Origin: JAYEIA01 sp964472505
GTDB taxonomy: Bacteria > Bacteroidota > Bacteroidia > Bacteroidales > JAADGE01
Direction of reading: 5' to 3'
Assembly (NCBI GenBank): GCA_964472505.1
Contig: CAYYQW010000003.1
Span: forward strand, 1-64,000
Length of the DNA: 64,000 nt
Made by a program: the position numbers and the translations under genes. Position 1 is the stretch's first letter, and each line of letters opens with the position of its first letter. The notes beneath the pieces are model-generated. The model made no database searches and was not told the origin of the DNA. It saw nothing but the letters and a program-made list of their open reading frames with translations. Positions 1 to 7,434 of this stretch are shown in pieces.

Positions 1-110
1 TAATATACGAAAATCAAAAACATCTTTTGAAACAAGGTCTGATGCTCAGTATCAGAACTCTTGACCTCACGTATAACAGATTGTCGTTTTTTTAGTAATA
101 TTTGAATTAG

Positions 111-247
111 CTTAATAAGGTTTTTGAACAGTTCGTTATTTTTTCTACTGAGGTTAAAACTTTGTAAATAAGGTTTTTAAAAGACTTTATTTAATTGGTT
201 GCAACCTCAGTAGAAAGGCTATACAAATACAGAAAAAAACCTTATTA
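111..247. repeat. Palindromic intergenic element, copy A
   Basis: Arms TTTCTACTGAGGTTAAAAC (142-160) and CAACCTCAGTAGAAA (202-216) are inverted and lie inside an outer AATAAGG/CCTTATT pair (about 112-120 and 239-247). The same nested architecture recurs at 44784-44932, so this is a dispersed palindromic element and not a lone terminator. No ORF is seen inside. The rest of 1-470 is AT-rich with no gene I can support; an 8-bp pair CAGAACTC/GAGTTCTG near 54-61 and 319-326 may mark a larger repeat unit. Confidence 0.6.
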
Positions 248-479
248 CATTATTTAACGACAACACAGGTTTACGAACAACATTACATAACAAGCTGATA
301 ATCTGTTCAGGGGTTAGGAGTTCTGAGTATAAGTCTAAATACTTATTTGTCGAAATAGTTCTCCTCTTCTCTTCCGGTTTTCAGAAATAAGTCGAAATAT
401 AACAACTTATTTTTAGATTGCTAATCTAATAGCCGCAGCCGAAGGGTATAAATTAAAAATGTGAGAAATTAAAATTATT

Positions 480-850
480 GCCTGCCCTTCCGCCCACACG
501 TTCAAAAGTCCTGCCGGACGTTTTGAAGTGTTTCGGGTATTAGCGGATTTGTGTTTCGTGGGGTTTTATTTGCGGTTTGTTGAAAATCGTGCTGCAGCAA
601 TGACTTTTGAAGGTCCGAGAGGACTTCAAAACGTCAGGATTTCAAAGCAACAAAGTAACTTAAATCTGCCGGATTTGGGTTTGCAAACGATTCGCTCGGT
701 TTTGTTTTTGGTGTCCTTTATTGACAGAAATCCGGCAGATTTTTATCAGATTCCGATTGCTCTTTATAAATACAAAGAACAGTGGGAGCACAATTTTCGG
801 GACTCCCACCGAGCTTGTAAGGTCAAGTTTTTTACTTTCAAAAAAGGAGA
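480..850. repeat. Dispersed repeat region, no supported gene
   Basis: An open frame of 108 codons (528-854, plus) crosses this stretch, but its product has no recognisable domain. The DNA shares short blocks (TGTGTTTCGTGGG, CAATGACTTTTGAA, CCGGACGTT, CCCACACGTT) with 1820-1950 and 56540-56700. Inverted pieces such as ACGTTCAAAAGT/ACTTTTGAA also occur. I read it as dispersed repeat sequence. The open frame overlaps the 3' end of the small membrane protein gene on the other strand by 4 bases. Confidence 0.45.
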
Positions 851-997
851 TTAATCTTTAATATACTTTTTTTGGAATTCTTCCGGAGTCAATTTTGTTG
901 TATCTTCTACTTTTTGGTGAACAGAAGCTAAATAAATCACTGCTCCTATAAAGATTACGCCAATAGCAATAATAAAAATCTTTTTTTTGTTTTTCAT
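851..997 (-). CDS. Small single-pass membrane protein, 48 aa
   Basis: A short reading frame of 48 codons plus stop starts 17 bases after the upstream lipoprotein gene and is probably cotranscribed with it. The product begins MKNKKK, has one hydrophobic segment (about residues 7-24, rich in Ile, Val and Ala), then a polar tail ending EEFQKKYIKD. The positive-inside rule puts the N-terminus in the cytoplasm and the tail in the periplasm. No family was recognised. Support is the start codon, the clean Lys-TM-polar architecture and the tight spacing. The function is unknown; it could be a partner or immunity-like protein for the lipoprotein, but that is speculation. Confidence 0.55.
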   Translation of the reverse strand: MKNKKKIFIIAIGVIFIGAVIYLASVHQKVEDTTKLTPEEFQKKYIKD

Positions 998-1014
998 GCT
1001 TTGATATTTTTGAT

Positions 1015-1494
1015 TTAACAATTTTTACATACTCTTTCTTGTACACAATCATAAAAACCCTCCATAGGTCCGTCGCTGTCGCAGCGTATTGCTGTCCCGG
1101 CTGCAACTAAGAAATATTCCCATGTATTGCAACAATCTATATTAGTCGTCCCATCTTGATTACGGTCACAACAATCATTCTTTGTAGGCATCTCGGAAGC
1201 AGATAATTTTGTACAATATTTCAAAACGTTTTCTTCGCCATAATCATTATAAATATCCAATACAGCCTTTTTCATTTTTCTGTTTTCTTCAAAGAATAAA
1301 TTTTTATCAAAATTTTTGTCATTCGGTGACTGCGAAAGTATTTTTTTTAAAGAATTGACTGCTATCGGTACTCTCTCATCTTGAGCAAATGCTTCTATTC
1401 CTGAATTTCCCGAGTTTGTGTTTTCGGATTTATTACAAGCCGAAAAGAATAAAAGGGAGGCAATTATAGTTGAAATAAAAAATATATTTTTCAT
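1015..1494 (-). CDS. Cys-rich lipoprotein, unknown function
   Basis: The 159-residue product starts with a lipoprotein signal peptide: MKNIFF, a hydrophobic core, then lipobox FSAC with the lipid Cys at 20, followed by a polar Asn/Ser linker. It should be anchored in the periplasm or outer membrane. The C-terminal third carries nine more cysteines, including two CC pairs. Between those pairs lies DRNQDGTTNID, which resembles an EF-hand-like calcium loop (D-x-N-x-D-G). This suggests a small disulfide-bonded domain. I do not recognise the family. A 48-residue membrane protein gene follows 17 bases downstream. A 34-bp CT repeat lies about 170 bases upstream of the start. Confidence 0.75.
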   Translation of the reverse strand: MKNIFFISTIIASLLFFSACNKSENTNSGNSGIEAFAQDERVPIAVNSLKKILSQSPNDKNFDKNLFFEENRKMKKAVLDIYNDYGEENVLKYCTKLSASEMPTKNDCCDRNQDGTTNIDCCNTWEYFLVAAGTAIRCDSDGPMEGFYDCVQERVCKNC

Positions 1495-1658
1495 TTTGTT
1501 TTGAATTTAAAATAATGAATAAATTTGTAATTAATTAAAGGATTTGACTCTAAGCCGCCGAGAATTTCCATAAGAAATCCCAAACGGCATTATCCGAATA
1601 AACTTATTCTTGCATAAAATGAAAATGTATTTAGTCGTGGTATATCGGCAAAAGCTAT

Positions 1659-1696
<38 letters not shown>

Positions 1697-1819
1697 AAAA
1701 GCGGTGCTTTCCGGTTTTTGCTTTCTAAGATTCATTAAAAATACAGTTTGGTTTTGTTTTCGCTTGTAAAGCAAATAAAAAGAAATCAGAGAAGCAAATA
1801 AAACTGAGATATTTTTTTA

Positions 1820-1950
1820 ATATGTGGGTTTGTGCTTGTGTTTCGTGGGTCAATGACTTTTGAACGTCCGTATGGCTTCAGCGCCTTATGGGTTCTGAGC
1901 TTGCCAAAGCCGGTGTGTCAAAACCCGAGAGTTTTTCAGGTTGCCAAGAT
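1820..1950. repeat. Dispersed repeat, relative of 480-620
   Basis: Shares GTGTTTCGTGGG and CAATGACTTTTGAA(C/G)GTCCG with 530-620. Related ACGTTCAAAAGTGTTT blocks lie near 56610. It sits between the 3' end of the dehydratase gene and the microsatellite. No coding potential is evident. Confidence 0.4.
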
Positions 1951-1980
1951 AGTCATAGCTTTCCGGATAATTCAATAAGT

Positions 1981-2379
1981 TTATTTACAGGTCGTTTGCA
2001 AACTTTCTGAAGCCTCTATATACAAAGCCTTTAGTTTTAAAAAGACTTGATTGCCTGATTTGATTTGGGCATTTACTTTATGTTTTTTTTCTTCTGTAAA
2101 TATGCAATTTATTTCAGCTTCAATTATCGGGTTATTTTCCGGGATAATCGGAGCCGGAAATTTCACATTCGAGGCTTTTTGCAGTAGTAGTTTTTTTTCG
2201 GTGAGTATTTCACACAACTCTTTGATTATTTGCATACTTACAACTCCCGGTACTACGGCTTGTCCGGGGAAATGCCCTTTGTAAATCTCATGCTTTTTCA
2301 TCAGGCGCAAACTGAAAATCGTTTTTTCCGGATTCTCATTGTTTCTTCCTTCTACGGTATAGAAATTATCTTTTAGCAT
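1981..2379 (-). CDS. Hotdog-fold 3-hydroxyacyl-ACP dehydratase (FabZ/ApeI-like)
   Basis: The product is 132 residues, about the length of a single hotdog domain. It contains HFPGQAVVPGVVSMQ, the FabA/FabZ-type active-site segment with the catalytic His (H36) before the F-P-G. It is expected to dehydrate 3-hydroxyacyl-ACP to the 2-enoyl-ACP during polyene extension, in the cytoplasm. It is the last gene of the minus-strand polyene operon, four bases after the exported-protein gene. Aryl polyene and flexirubin clusters usually carry one or two such dehydratases. The family is clear; its exact place in the pathway is inferred from context. Confidence 0.8.
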   Translation of the reverse strand: MLKDNFYTVEGRNNENPEKTIFSLRLMKKHEIYKGHFPGQAVVPGVVSMQIIKELCEILTEKKLLLQKASNVKFPAPIIPENNPIIEAEINCIFTEEKKHKVNAQIKSGNQVFLKLKALYIEASESLQTTCK

Positions 2380-2383
2380 GCTG

Positions 2384-2998
2384 CTACGGGTTTTCTAACA
2401 GGTATAAATTTTGCTCGAATTTAATGAATTTGTGCGATAATCGGATTTTTTGCGGAAAGTATTCTTGATAATTAGTCATTTTGATTGAAAAAGGTTTTAT
2501 AAAAAAAATGCGCTGATATATTTCATTCAACCGGCCGTCAGTCGTATTGAATTGATAATAGTATTTTCCGCTTTTGCAAATACGCTTGTCTTTTTTAGTT
2601 TTTAAGCGCTGACAATCTTTTGCTTTCGGCAGAAAAAGTAATGTTCGGTAATCATTGATAAGCAGTTTAATAAAACTTGTTTTGTTCAGCGGCTCAAATA
2701 CATGCAGAACGCTGTCGTCTTCGGCTCCGATTTCGAAATCAAAGAATTTCATACCCACTTCGTTCAAAAAAATCGTTCGATAGTGTTCGGCATCTGTTTT
2801 TTTTATTACAAACAGTCCGCTGAATTCATTGCCGTAAACTTTAATATTTGTTTTGAATATATACTTGTTTCCGGAGTTCCATATATTGGCAAGATTGCTT
2901 TCCTGTGCTTTTACTTCCTGCATTTGCAGCACGGTAAACAAAGCCGGAAGCAGCCAAGTTTTAATGCAGCAAAAATTTGGAATTCGGAACGGCAACAT
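2384..2998 (-). CDS. Exported protein of the polyene cluster, unknown
   Basis: The 204-residue product has an N-terminal signal-like segment (residues about 12-32, ending VKAQ) and no other membrane helix. The remainder looks beta-rich, alternating aromatic and charged residues. The gene overlaps the 3' end of the LolA-like gene by 38 bases, so the two are probably translated together. Polyene clusters often pair a LolA-like carrier with a second exported protein, which would suit an acceptor or LolB-like role. I see no lipobox and no diagnostic motif, so this role is inference. The next in-frame Met (residue 26) would remove most of the signal peptide, so the first start is preferred. Confidence 0.65.
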   Translation of the reverse strand: MLPFRIPNFCCIKTWLLPALFTVLQMQEVKAQESNLANIWNSGNKYIFKTNIKVYGNEFSGLFVIKKTDAEHYRTIFLNEVGMKFFDFEIGAEDDSVLHVFEPLNKTSFIKLLINDYRTLLFLPKAKDCQRLKTKKDKRICKSGKYYYQFNTTDGRLNEIYQRIFFIKPFSIKMTNYQEYFPQKIRLSHKFIKFEQNLYLLENP

Positions 2999-3599
2999 TG
3001 CTTTGTCGGTTTTTGAAAATTATTCGTGTGTAATCCCCGGAACTTTCCGGCATTTTAATTTCCGATACTTCATAACTGCTTTTTTCGAAATACAATTCCA
3101 CGGTTTCAAGCATTTGTTTGAGCTCGCTTTTTCGGGGATGCATTTCTGCCAATATTTGCTTATTGTTCTCTTTCAGCTTAATGTCAAATTCGGAATTGCT
3201 GAGAATATCACCGCTGAGCAAGGCTACCATCAAATCATTGATTTCTTTGAATACGCGATTGCTTTCGGTGTCATATTTTTGCACCTTGCCGCCTTCTTTG
3301 ATGGTCATTTCATTGCCGTTCATCAGAATTAGGTAAGGGTAGGGGCTGCTGTATTCCCAGCGAACTTTGTCGGGTTTGGCAAATATGAAAATTCCTCGGC
3401 TTTCAATATCGTTTTCCAGAATCGAAAGGTGTTTGTATTGCACAAAATCACTCTTAATGCTTTTTGTGTTTTTTGAAACTTCTGCCAATTTTTCCAACAG
3501 AGCCGCAGGGTTTTCCGCAGGTTTAAAACTGCTCTGTGCCGAGAGGCTGCCTGCCCCAAAAATGATGACAGCAGCAATGCTTAGTATTATTTTACGCAT
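2961..3599 (-). CDS. LolA-like periplasmic lipoprotein/lipid carrier
   Basis: The start at 3599 gives a 212-residue protein that begins directly with a signal peptide (MRKIILSIAAV, cleavage near LSAQ). A start at 3662 would add 21 residues without signal character. The mature part matches the LolA-type half-barrel: an early KSIKSDFVQ stretch, then FAKPDKVRWEY and a YPYLILMNG strand. LolA homologues in aryl polyene and flexirubin clusters are thought to ferry the lipidic product, or a lipoprotein, across the periplasm. Upstream lies the deacetylase gene (7-base gap); downstream is the exported protein gene, overlapping. The family call is good; the cargo is unknown. Confidence 0.8.
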   Translation of the reverse strand: MRKIILSIAAVIIFGAGSLSAQSSFKPAENPAALLEKLAEVSKNTKSIKSDFVQYKHLSILENDIESRGIFIFAKPDKVRWEYSSPYPYLILMNGNEMTIKEGGKVQKYDTESNRVFKEINDLMVALLSGDILSNSEFDIKLKENNKQILAEMHPRKSELKQMLETVELYFEKSSYEVSEIKMPESSGDYTRIIFKNRQSNVAVPNSKFLLH

Positions 3600-3606
3600 C
3601 TTTGTG

Positions 3607-4395
3607 TTAATATCTGAACTGTGAAAACTCGGGTGTACATTCCGAAAGGCTTGCAAAATCATAGCCCTTGCTTTGATATGAACGTAAAAATTGCTCTAAA
3701 ATTTTGGGGCTTTCTTTTTGCTTGTCATGCATCAGAATAATGTCACCGGCTTCTGCTTTGCTGAGTCTTTCGAGTACAGTTTCCGGTTTTTTAACGGTAT
3801 CTAAAGAACGTATGCTCCAACCTACGGTAAGCATACCGGTTTTTTTTACGGCTTTGGCAATATTGGGGTTGGTTACGCCAAAGGGCGGACGAAAATACAC
3901 TGCTTCTTCACCGCTGAGTTTTTTTATCAGCCGATTGGTTTTAAGAATTTCTTCGCCAATTTTATTGGGTGATTGAAAAGGGAAAAGCACTTGGTGCGAA
4001 TAACTGTGATTGCCTATTTCATGGCCTTCTTCAATGATTCTGAGAGCAATTTCCGGATATTTTTCAAGCATTTCGCCGGTGCAAAAAAATGTGGCTTGAG
4101 CATTATACTTTTTCAGAACGTCCAATACATCGGTGGTATTTTGGCCTTTCGGGCCGTCGTCAAAAGTCAGTGCAATTTTATTGTAGGTCGGGCTAAAACG
4201 GCTGATAGCCGGCAGATACAAGTTGGAGCGAATATTGAATGCACCCCATATCAGCACACCCAAAATAACAGGAATGCTTATTATGAGCAGAAAGATTGCA
4301 ATGTGCCAAAAAATAAAGAACAGCAGAATCAGTATCGACATAAATACAATAAGCGCCGTGAGTCTTTGGAATTTGTTCGGGAATCTTTGAGGCAT
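3607..4395 (-). CDS. Membrane-anchored polysaccharide deacetylase (NodB domain)
   Basis: The product has 262 residues. Two hydrophobic segments (about 13-30 and 31-52) anchor it, followed by a NodB homology domain (about 70-250). Signature motifs are present: TFDDGP (catalytic base and metal Asp), FFCTGE, HEIGNHSYSH (metal His pair) and RPPFG, with a late LMHD. This is a carbohydrate esterase family 4 type protein that would remove N- or O-acyl groups from a glycan at the membrane. Deacetylases of this type recur in flexirubin-type clusters, where the substrate is unknown. It sits 6 bases after the dead-ketosynthase gene in the operon. Confidence 0.85.
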   Translation of the reverse strand: MPQRFPNKFQRLTALIVFMSILILLFFIFWHIAIFLLIISIPVILGVLIWGAFNIRSNLYLPAISRFSPTYNKIALTFDDGPKGQNTTDVLDVLKKYNAQATFFCTGEMLEKYPEIALRIIEEGHEIGNHSYSHQVLFPFQSPNKIGEEILKTNRLIKKLSGEEAVYFRPPFGVTNPNIAKAVKKTGMLTVGWSIRSLDTVKKPETVLERLSKAEAGDIILMHDKQKESPKILEQFLRSYQSKGYDFASLSECTPEFSQFRY

Positions 4396-4401
4396 GGTTT
4401 T

Positions 4402-5460
4402 TTAGTTTTTAGAAACCAACATCAGGCTGTGGTTTATATTAAAGTAATGGTTATAAATCAGTATTTTTTCCAATTTCTTCGGTTCTTTCTCATTCAAACG
4501 GATAAACTTTGGCAAATTTTGGGTTTTCAATATGGCATTGGCCAACCAAAGTGCAAAAGCCGAGGCCGTATGATATTCCCCACACAGATGTTTGAATCCG
4601 CCAAGGGCATTTTGCGAAAGAAGACTGTTTTGTAAATCTTTATAGACGGCATCGCTTGGAAAATCACCGCTGTTTCCCGGCAAGACCAAGTCAATATCTT
4701 CTGATGTAAGGCCATTTTTTTTGAGAAAATTGTTGATTCGGTTTTTTATATAATCAATGCTTTGCGGTTTATAAAAAGTATCTGTATCCTTTATGCAAGA
4801 TTGCGTAAGCTCTGATTTTTCTTTTGATAATACAAAATAATTGGTGCCTTCGCCGCATAGTGCACCATTTGTTTTGGAATCAAAAATATCGCCGGAATTT
4901 ATTGGTGCGTCTTTCCACCAACCGGCTTTTTGGGTAATGAAGAAATATTGTTCGGTCATTTCGTCGCTGCCGCCTGCCAGTATTTGGTTTTTCCCTTCGG
5001 CAATTTGCATTTCGGCGTCTTGCAAAGCATTTTCAAACGAGTGTCCGCGGTTTACGTATGTAAAGTTGTATGCATGGCATGAAATTCGGGCAGCAATGTG
5101 AGCTGCCGGAGTGTTGTGCGTCGATTGGATAAAAGAAGTAGGTGTGAGAAATTGCTCATCGTTGTCTAACATTTTCTCCAGAAAGTTCTGTGTATCGCCC
5201 ACTACCCCAAGTCCGGAGCCGGTTATTATGGCTTCCGGGCTCTCGATTTGAGCTTGTTGCATAGCCAAACTTGCGGCTACAATGCTGTTTTTCACTGTTT
5301 TGCTCATTCTCCGAGCCTGCATGGGTGCTATAAAGTCTTTATAATTTGGCTTGTGTGATGTAAGCAGCTGCTCGCTGAATTTGCTATGCGCTTCGTTGAA
5401 ATCCGTATGCGCTGTCCAAACTTGCGGGCTTATGCTTGCAGCTCCGTTAATATATATCAT
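4402..5460 (-). CDS. Ketosynthase-like chain-length factor (no catalytic Cys)
   Basis: The 352-residue protein has the thiolase fold of beta-ketoacyl synthases: TSFIQSTHNTPAAHIA near 109-124 and a C-terminal GEYHTASAFA. The nucleophile position, normally TACSS, reads VNRGHSF, so Cys is replaced by Gly near 139. The HGT(G/A)T motif is also gone, replaced by PGNSGDF. The protein therefore cannot catalyse condensation alone. By analogy with KSbeta and with ApeC of aryl polyene clusters, it probably pairs with a neighbouring ketosynthase and sets chain length. It lies between hemerythrin and deacetylase genes with gaps of 3 and 6 bases. Confidence 0.8.
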   Translation of the reverse strand: MIYINGAASISPQVWTAHTDFNEAHSKFSEQLLTSHKPNYKDFIAPMQARRMSKTVKNSIVAASLAMQQAQIESPEAIITGSGLGVVGDTQNFLEKMLDNDEQFLTPTSFIQSTHNTPAAHIAARISCHAYNFTYVNRGHSFENALQDAEMQIAEGKNQILAGGSDEMTEQYFFITQKAGWWKDAPINSGDIFDSKTNGALCGEGTNYFVLSKEKSELTQSCIKDTDTFYKPQSIDYIKNRINNFLKKNGLTSEDIDLVLPGNSGDFPSDAVYKDLQNSLLSQNALGGFKHLCGEYHTASAFALWLANAILKTQNLPKFIRLNEKEPKKLEKILIYNHYFNINHSLMLVSKN

Positions 5461-5463
5461 GTT

Positions 5464-5868
5464 CTAATCAATGTCAAGGTTCTTAAAATACGCTTTGTCT
5501 GTGCCGAGTATGTGTCCGGAAAGCCAATCACGCAGATAGAGCATGGTTTCGTAATGTACTTCTTTGCTTCCGCGTTTCATATCGGTAATTTTTTCTGTAA
5601 TCAGGTTTTCAAATTTCCGGTGTATCTTTTGGTGTTCTCGGATATTCGGAAAATCATATTCTTTCATCAGAGTTTCTTCACACTTAAAGTGATATTTGCT
5701 GTACATTAGTAATTCATCCAGCGTTTCCGATATAAGTAAATCTGCCTTCCCTTTTTTGAAGGCTTCATACAGTTTGTTTATGATATCAAAAAGGCGCCGG
5801 TGATGTTGGTCTATTTCCGTAATTCCGACTGAATATTCATCCGTCCATTCAAATATGTCATTTTTCAT
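5464..5868 (-). CDS. Bacteriohemerythrin
   Basis: A single-domain 134-residue hemerythrin. All seven di-iron ligands are visible: H22 (IDQHH), H60 and E64 (HFKCEE), H79 and H83 (HQKIH), H119 and D124 (HILGTD). Such proteins bind O2 reversibly, store or deliver oxygen, or sense O2/NO, in the cytoplasm. It is embedded in the polyene operon, 3 bases before the chain-length-factor gene and 23 bases after a ketosynthase gene, all on one strand. I do not know hemerythrin as a standard member of aryl polyene or flexirubin clusters. It may protect the polyene or supply O2 to a modifying enzyme, but that is inference. Confidence 0.9.
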   Translation of the reverse strand: MKNDIFEWTDEYSVGITEIDQHHRRLFDIINKLYEAFKKGKADLLISETLDELLMYSKYHFKCEETLMKEYDFPNIREHQKIHRKFENLITEKITDMKRGSKEVHYETMLYLRDWLSGHILGTDKAYFKNLDID

Positions 5869-5891
5869 GCTGCATTTTTTGTAAAAAGCGG

Positions 5892-7085
5892 TTAGTTAAC
5901 TTTTGAAAATATTAAAGATGTACAATTTCCCCCAAAGCCAAATGAATTTGACAGTATATGTTTGATATTTACATTTTTCTTGAGTTCGTTTACGGGAATT
6001 AGGCCGGTTTCTTCAATAGGCGTTTCAAATCGCAGATTGGGAAACAGGCACGATTCGTGAATACTCAGCAGAGAATATACGGCTTCCAGAGCACCGGCAG
6101 CGGCCAGCGTATGGCCCGTATAAGCTTTTGTGCTGCTTAGCGGCGGTATATCAGTTCCGAAAAGGTTTATGATTGCATGGCTTTCGGTAAGGTCATTATT
6201 ATCGGTTCCGGTGCCATGCAGGTTAATGTATGAAATGTCTTTTGGGTGCAGCCCGGCCACTTTTAAAGCTTCCTGCATGGCCAAAAATGCACCTTTCCCC
6301 TCGGGCGATGATGCGGTTTGATGATGCGCATCGTTCGCATTGGCATAGCCGGTAAGCTCTGCTATTGGGCGGCTGCCGTGTTTTTTCATACTTGCTTCGG
6401 ATTCCAGAATTAGATATGCGGCTCCTTCTCCCAAGTTTAGCCCTTCGCGGCTTTTATCCATGGGACGGCAAGCTTTTCGGTCTAAAATTTTTAAGGTATT
6501 AAAACCGTTAAGCGTAAATTTCGAGAGAGAATCCGTTCCGCCGGCTACCGCACAATCCAGCTTGCCGTGCTTTATCATGCGCGCTGCCAACATGATGGCA
6601 TTGGCCGATGAGGAACAAGCCGTGCTTATGGCTGTCATGAAATTCTCAATACCGATAAATTCAGCAATTCGTTCCGTGCTGACGGCGGCTTCGTGTGTTT
6701 TTATGTAAGGATTTTTAAAATCACTGTCGCGGTATTTTTTGTAGTAAATTTCACTTTTGCTCATACCGGCCACGGTAGTTGCCGATATAAGGCCGCTTTT
6801 GCAGTTTGAAAAATCGGATATGCCGGCATTTTCAGCCGCTTCTCGAGCGGCTGACATTCCCAACAAATCGGTGCGGGTATATGCACCTTCGGGCAACTTT
6901 AGTTGCTTTATCAGCTCATTGTCGCTCAGCTTAACTTCAGCCGCGGGAATTTCATCTTTTAAAATGGTGTCAATTTGCGTAATTTTCCCAATTCCGTCTT
7001 TTTTATTCAGAAGGGACTCAAGATTTTCACTTGCGTTATTTCCTATTCCGCTGTTGATGCCAATTCCCGTAATAAAAATTCTCAT
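5892..7085 (-). CDS. Beta-ketoacyl-ACP synthase (FabF-like)
   Basis: A 397-residue condensing enzyme with a complete triad: nucleophile C157 in STACSSS, H290 in HGTGTD and H325 in TGHTLAAAG. It would extend acyl-ACP chains with malonyl-ACP using the ACP encoded 56 bases upstream. The product starts MRIFITGIG, the usual KS N-terminus, which supports this start. It belongs to the polyene operon, where two active ketosynthases and one dead homologue are encoded; the dead one is its likeliest partner. Which of the two active enzymes starts and which elongates cannot be told from sequence. Confidence 0.9.
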   Translation of the reverse strand: MRIFITGIGINSGIGNNASENLESLLNKKDGIGKITQIDTILKDEIPAAEVKLSDNELIKQLKLPEGAYTRTDLLGMSAAREAAENAGISDFSNCKSGLISATTVAGMSKSEIYYKKYRDSDFKNPYIKTHEAAVSTERIAEFIGIENFMTAISTACSSSANAIMLAARMIKHGKLDCAVAGGTDSLSKFTLNGFNTLKILDRKACRPMDKSREGLNLGEGAAYLILESEASMKKHGSRPIAELTGYANANDAHHQTASSPEGKGAFLAMQEALKVAGLHPKDISYINLHGTGTDNNDLTESHAIINLFGTDIPPLSSTKAYTGHTLAAAGALEAVYSLLSIHESCLFPNLRFETPIEETGLIPVNELKKNVNIKHILSNSFGFGGNCTSLIFSKVN

Positions 7086-7141
7086 GGATTTTGTTGTTGT
7101 CGGTTCCGTTTTTTTGTATGCCGAATGAATTTTAAAAAGGC

Positions 7142-7396
7142 TTAGTTTTTATGTTTTTCAATAAATTCAGCCATGGTGCGCACCGATTTAAAAATTTCTT
7201 TACCGTCTTTTGGGTTTTCAATTTTTATGTTGTATTCTTTTTCTAAAAGTACGATTAGCTCCAAGGCATCAATTGAATCCAGCCCCAGACCGTCGCCAAA
7301 TAAGGGTTCATCGGTTTCAATTTCATCGGGTTCCATATCTTCCAGGTTAAGAGCTTCTATGATTTGTTTTTTGAGTGTTTCTGTTAATTGTTCCAT
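7142..7396 (-). CDS. Acyl carrier protein of the polyene pathway
   Basis: An acidic 84-residue ACP. Ser41 in GLDSIDALEL is the 4'-phosphopantetheine attachment site. It carries the growing chain between the ketosynthases, dehydratase and ketoreductase of the cluster. The genes on either side are ketosynthases, and spacing is about 40-60 bases. It is probably dedicated to this pathway and not the housekeeping AcpP: the LFGDGLGLDSID stretch differs from the AcpP-type DLGADSLD and is typical of secondary-metabolite ACPs in this phylum. No phosphopantetheinyl transferase is encoded nearby. Confidence 0.9.
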   Translation of the reverse strand: MEQLTETLKKQIIEALNLEDMEPDEIETDEPLFGDGLGLDSIDALELIVLLEKEYNIKIENPKDGKEIFKSVRTMAEFIEKHKN

Positions 7397-7434
7397 TGCT
7401 TAAAGGTTGATTAATAAAAGGACAAATATATAAT

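Noticed and set aside
54..326. Large inverted repeat bounded by CAGAACTC and GAGTTCTG
   Set aside because: The arms are only about 8 bases; chance is likely in AT-rich DNA, so it is mentioned only in the copy A entry.
528..854. 108-codon open frame on the plus strand
   Set aside because: The product has no domain and the DNA shares short blocks with repeats at 1820-1950 and 56540-56700; it also overlaps the clearer small membrane protein gene on the other strand.
858..1106. 82-codon frame on the minus strand overlapping the lipoprotein gene
   Set aside because: It is a shadow of two real frames (1015-1494 and 851-997) and has no independent support.
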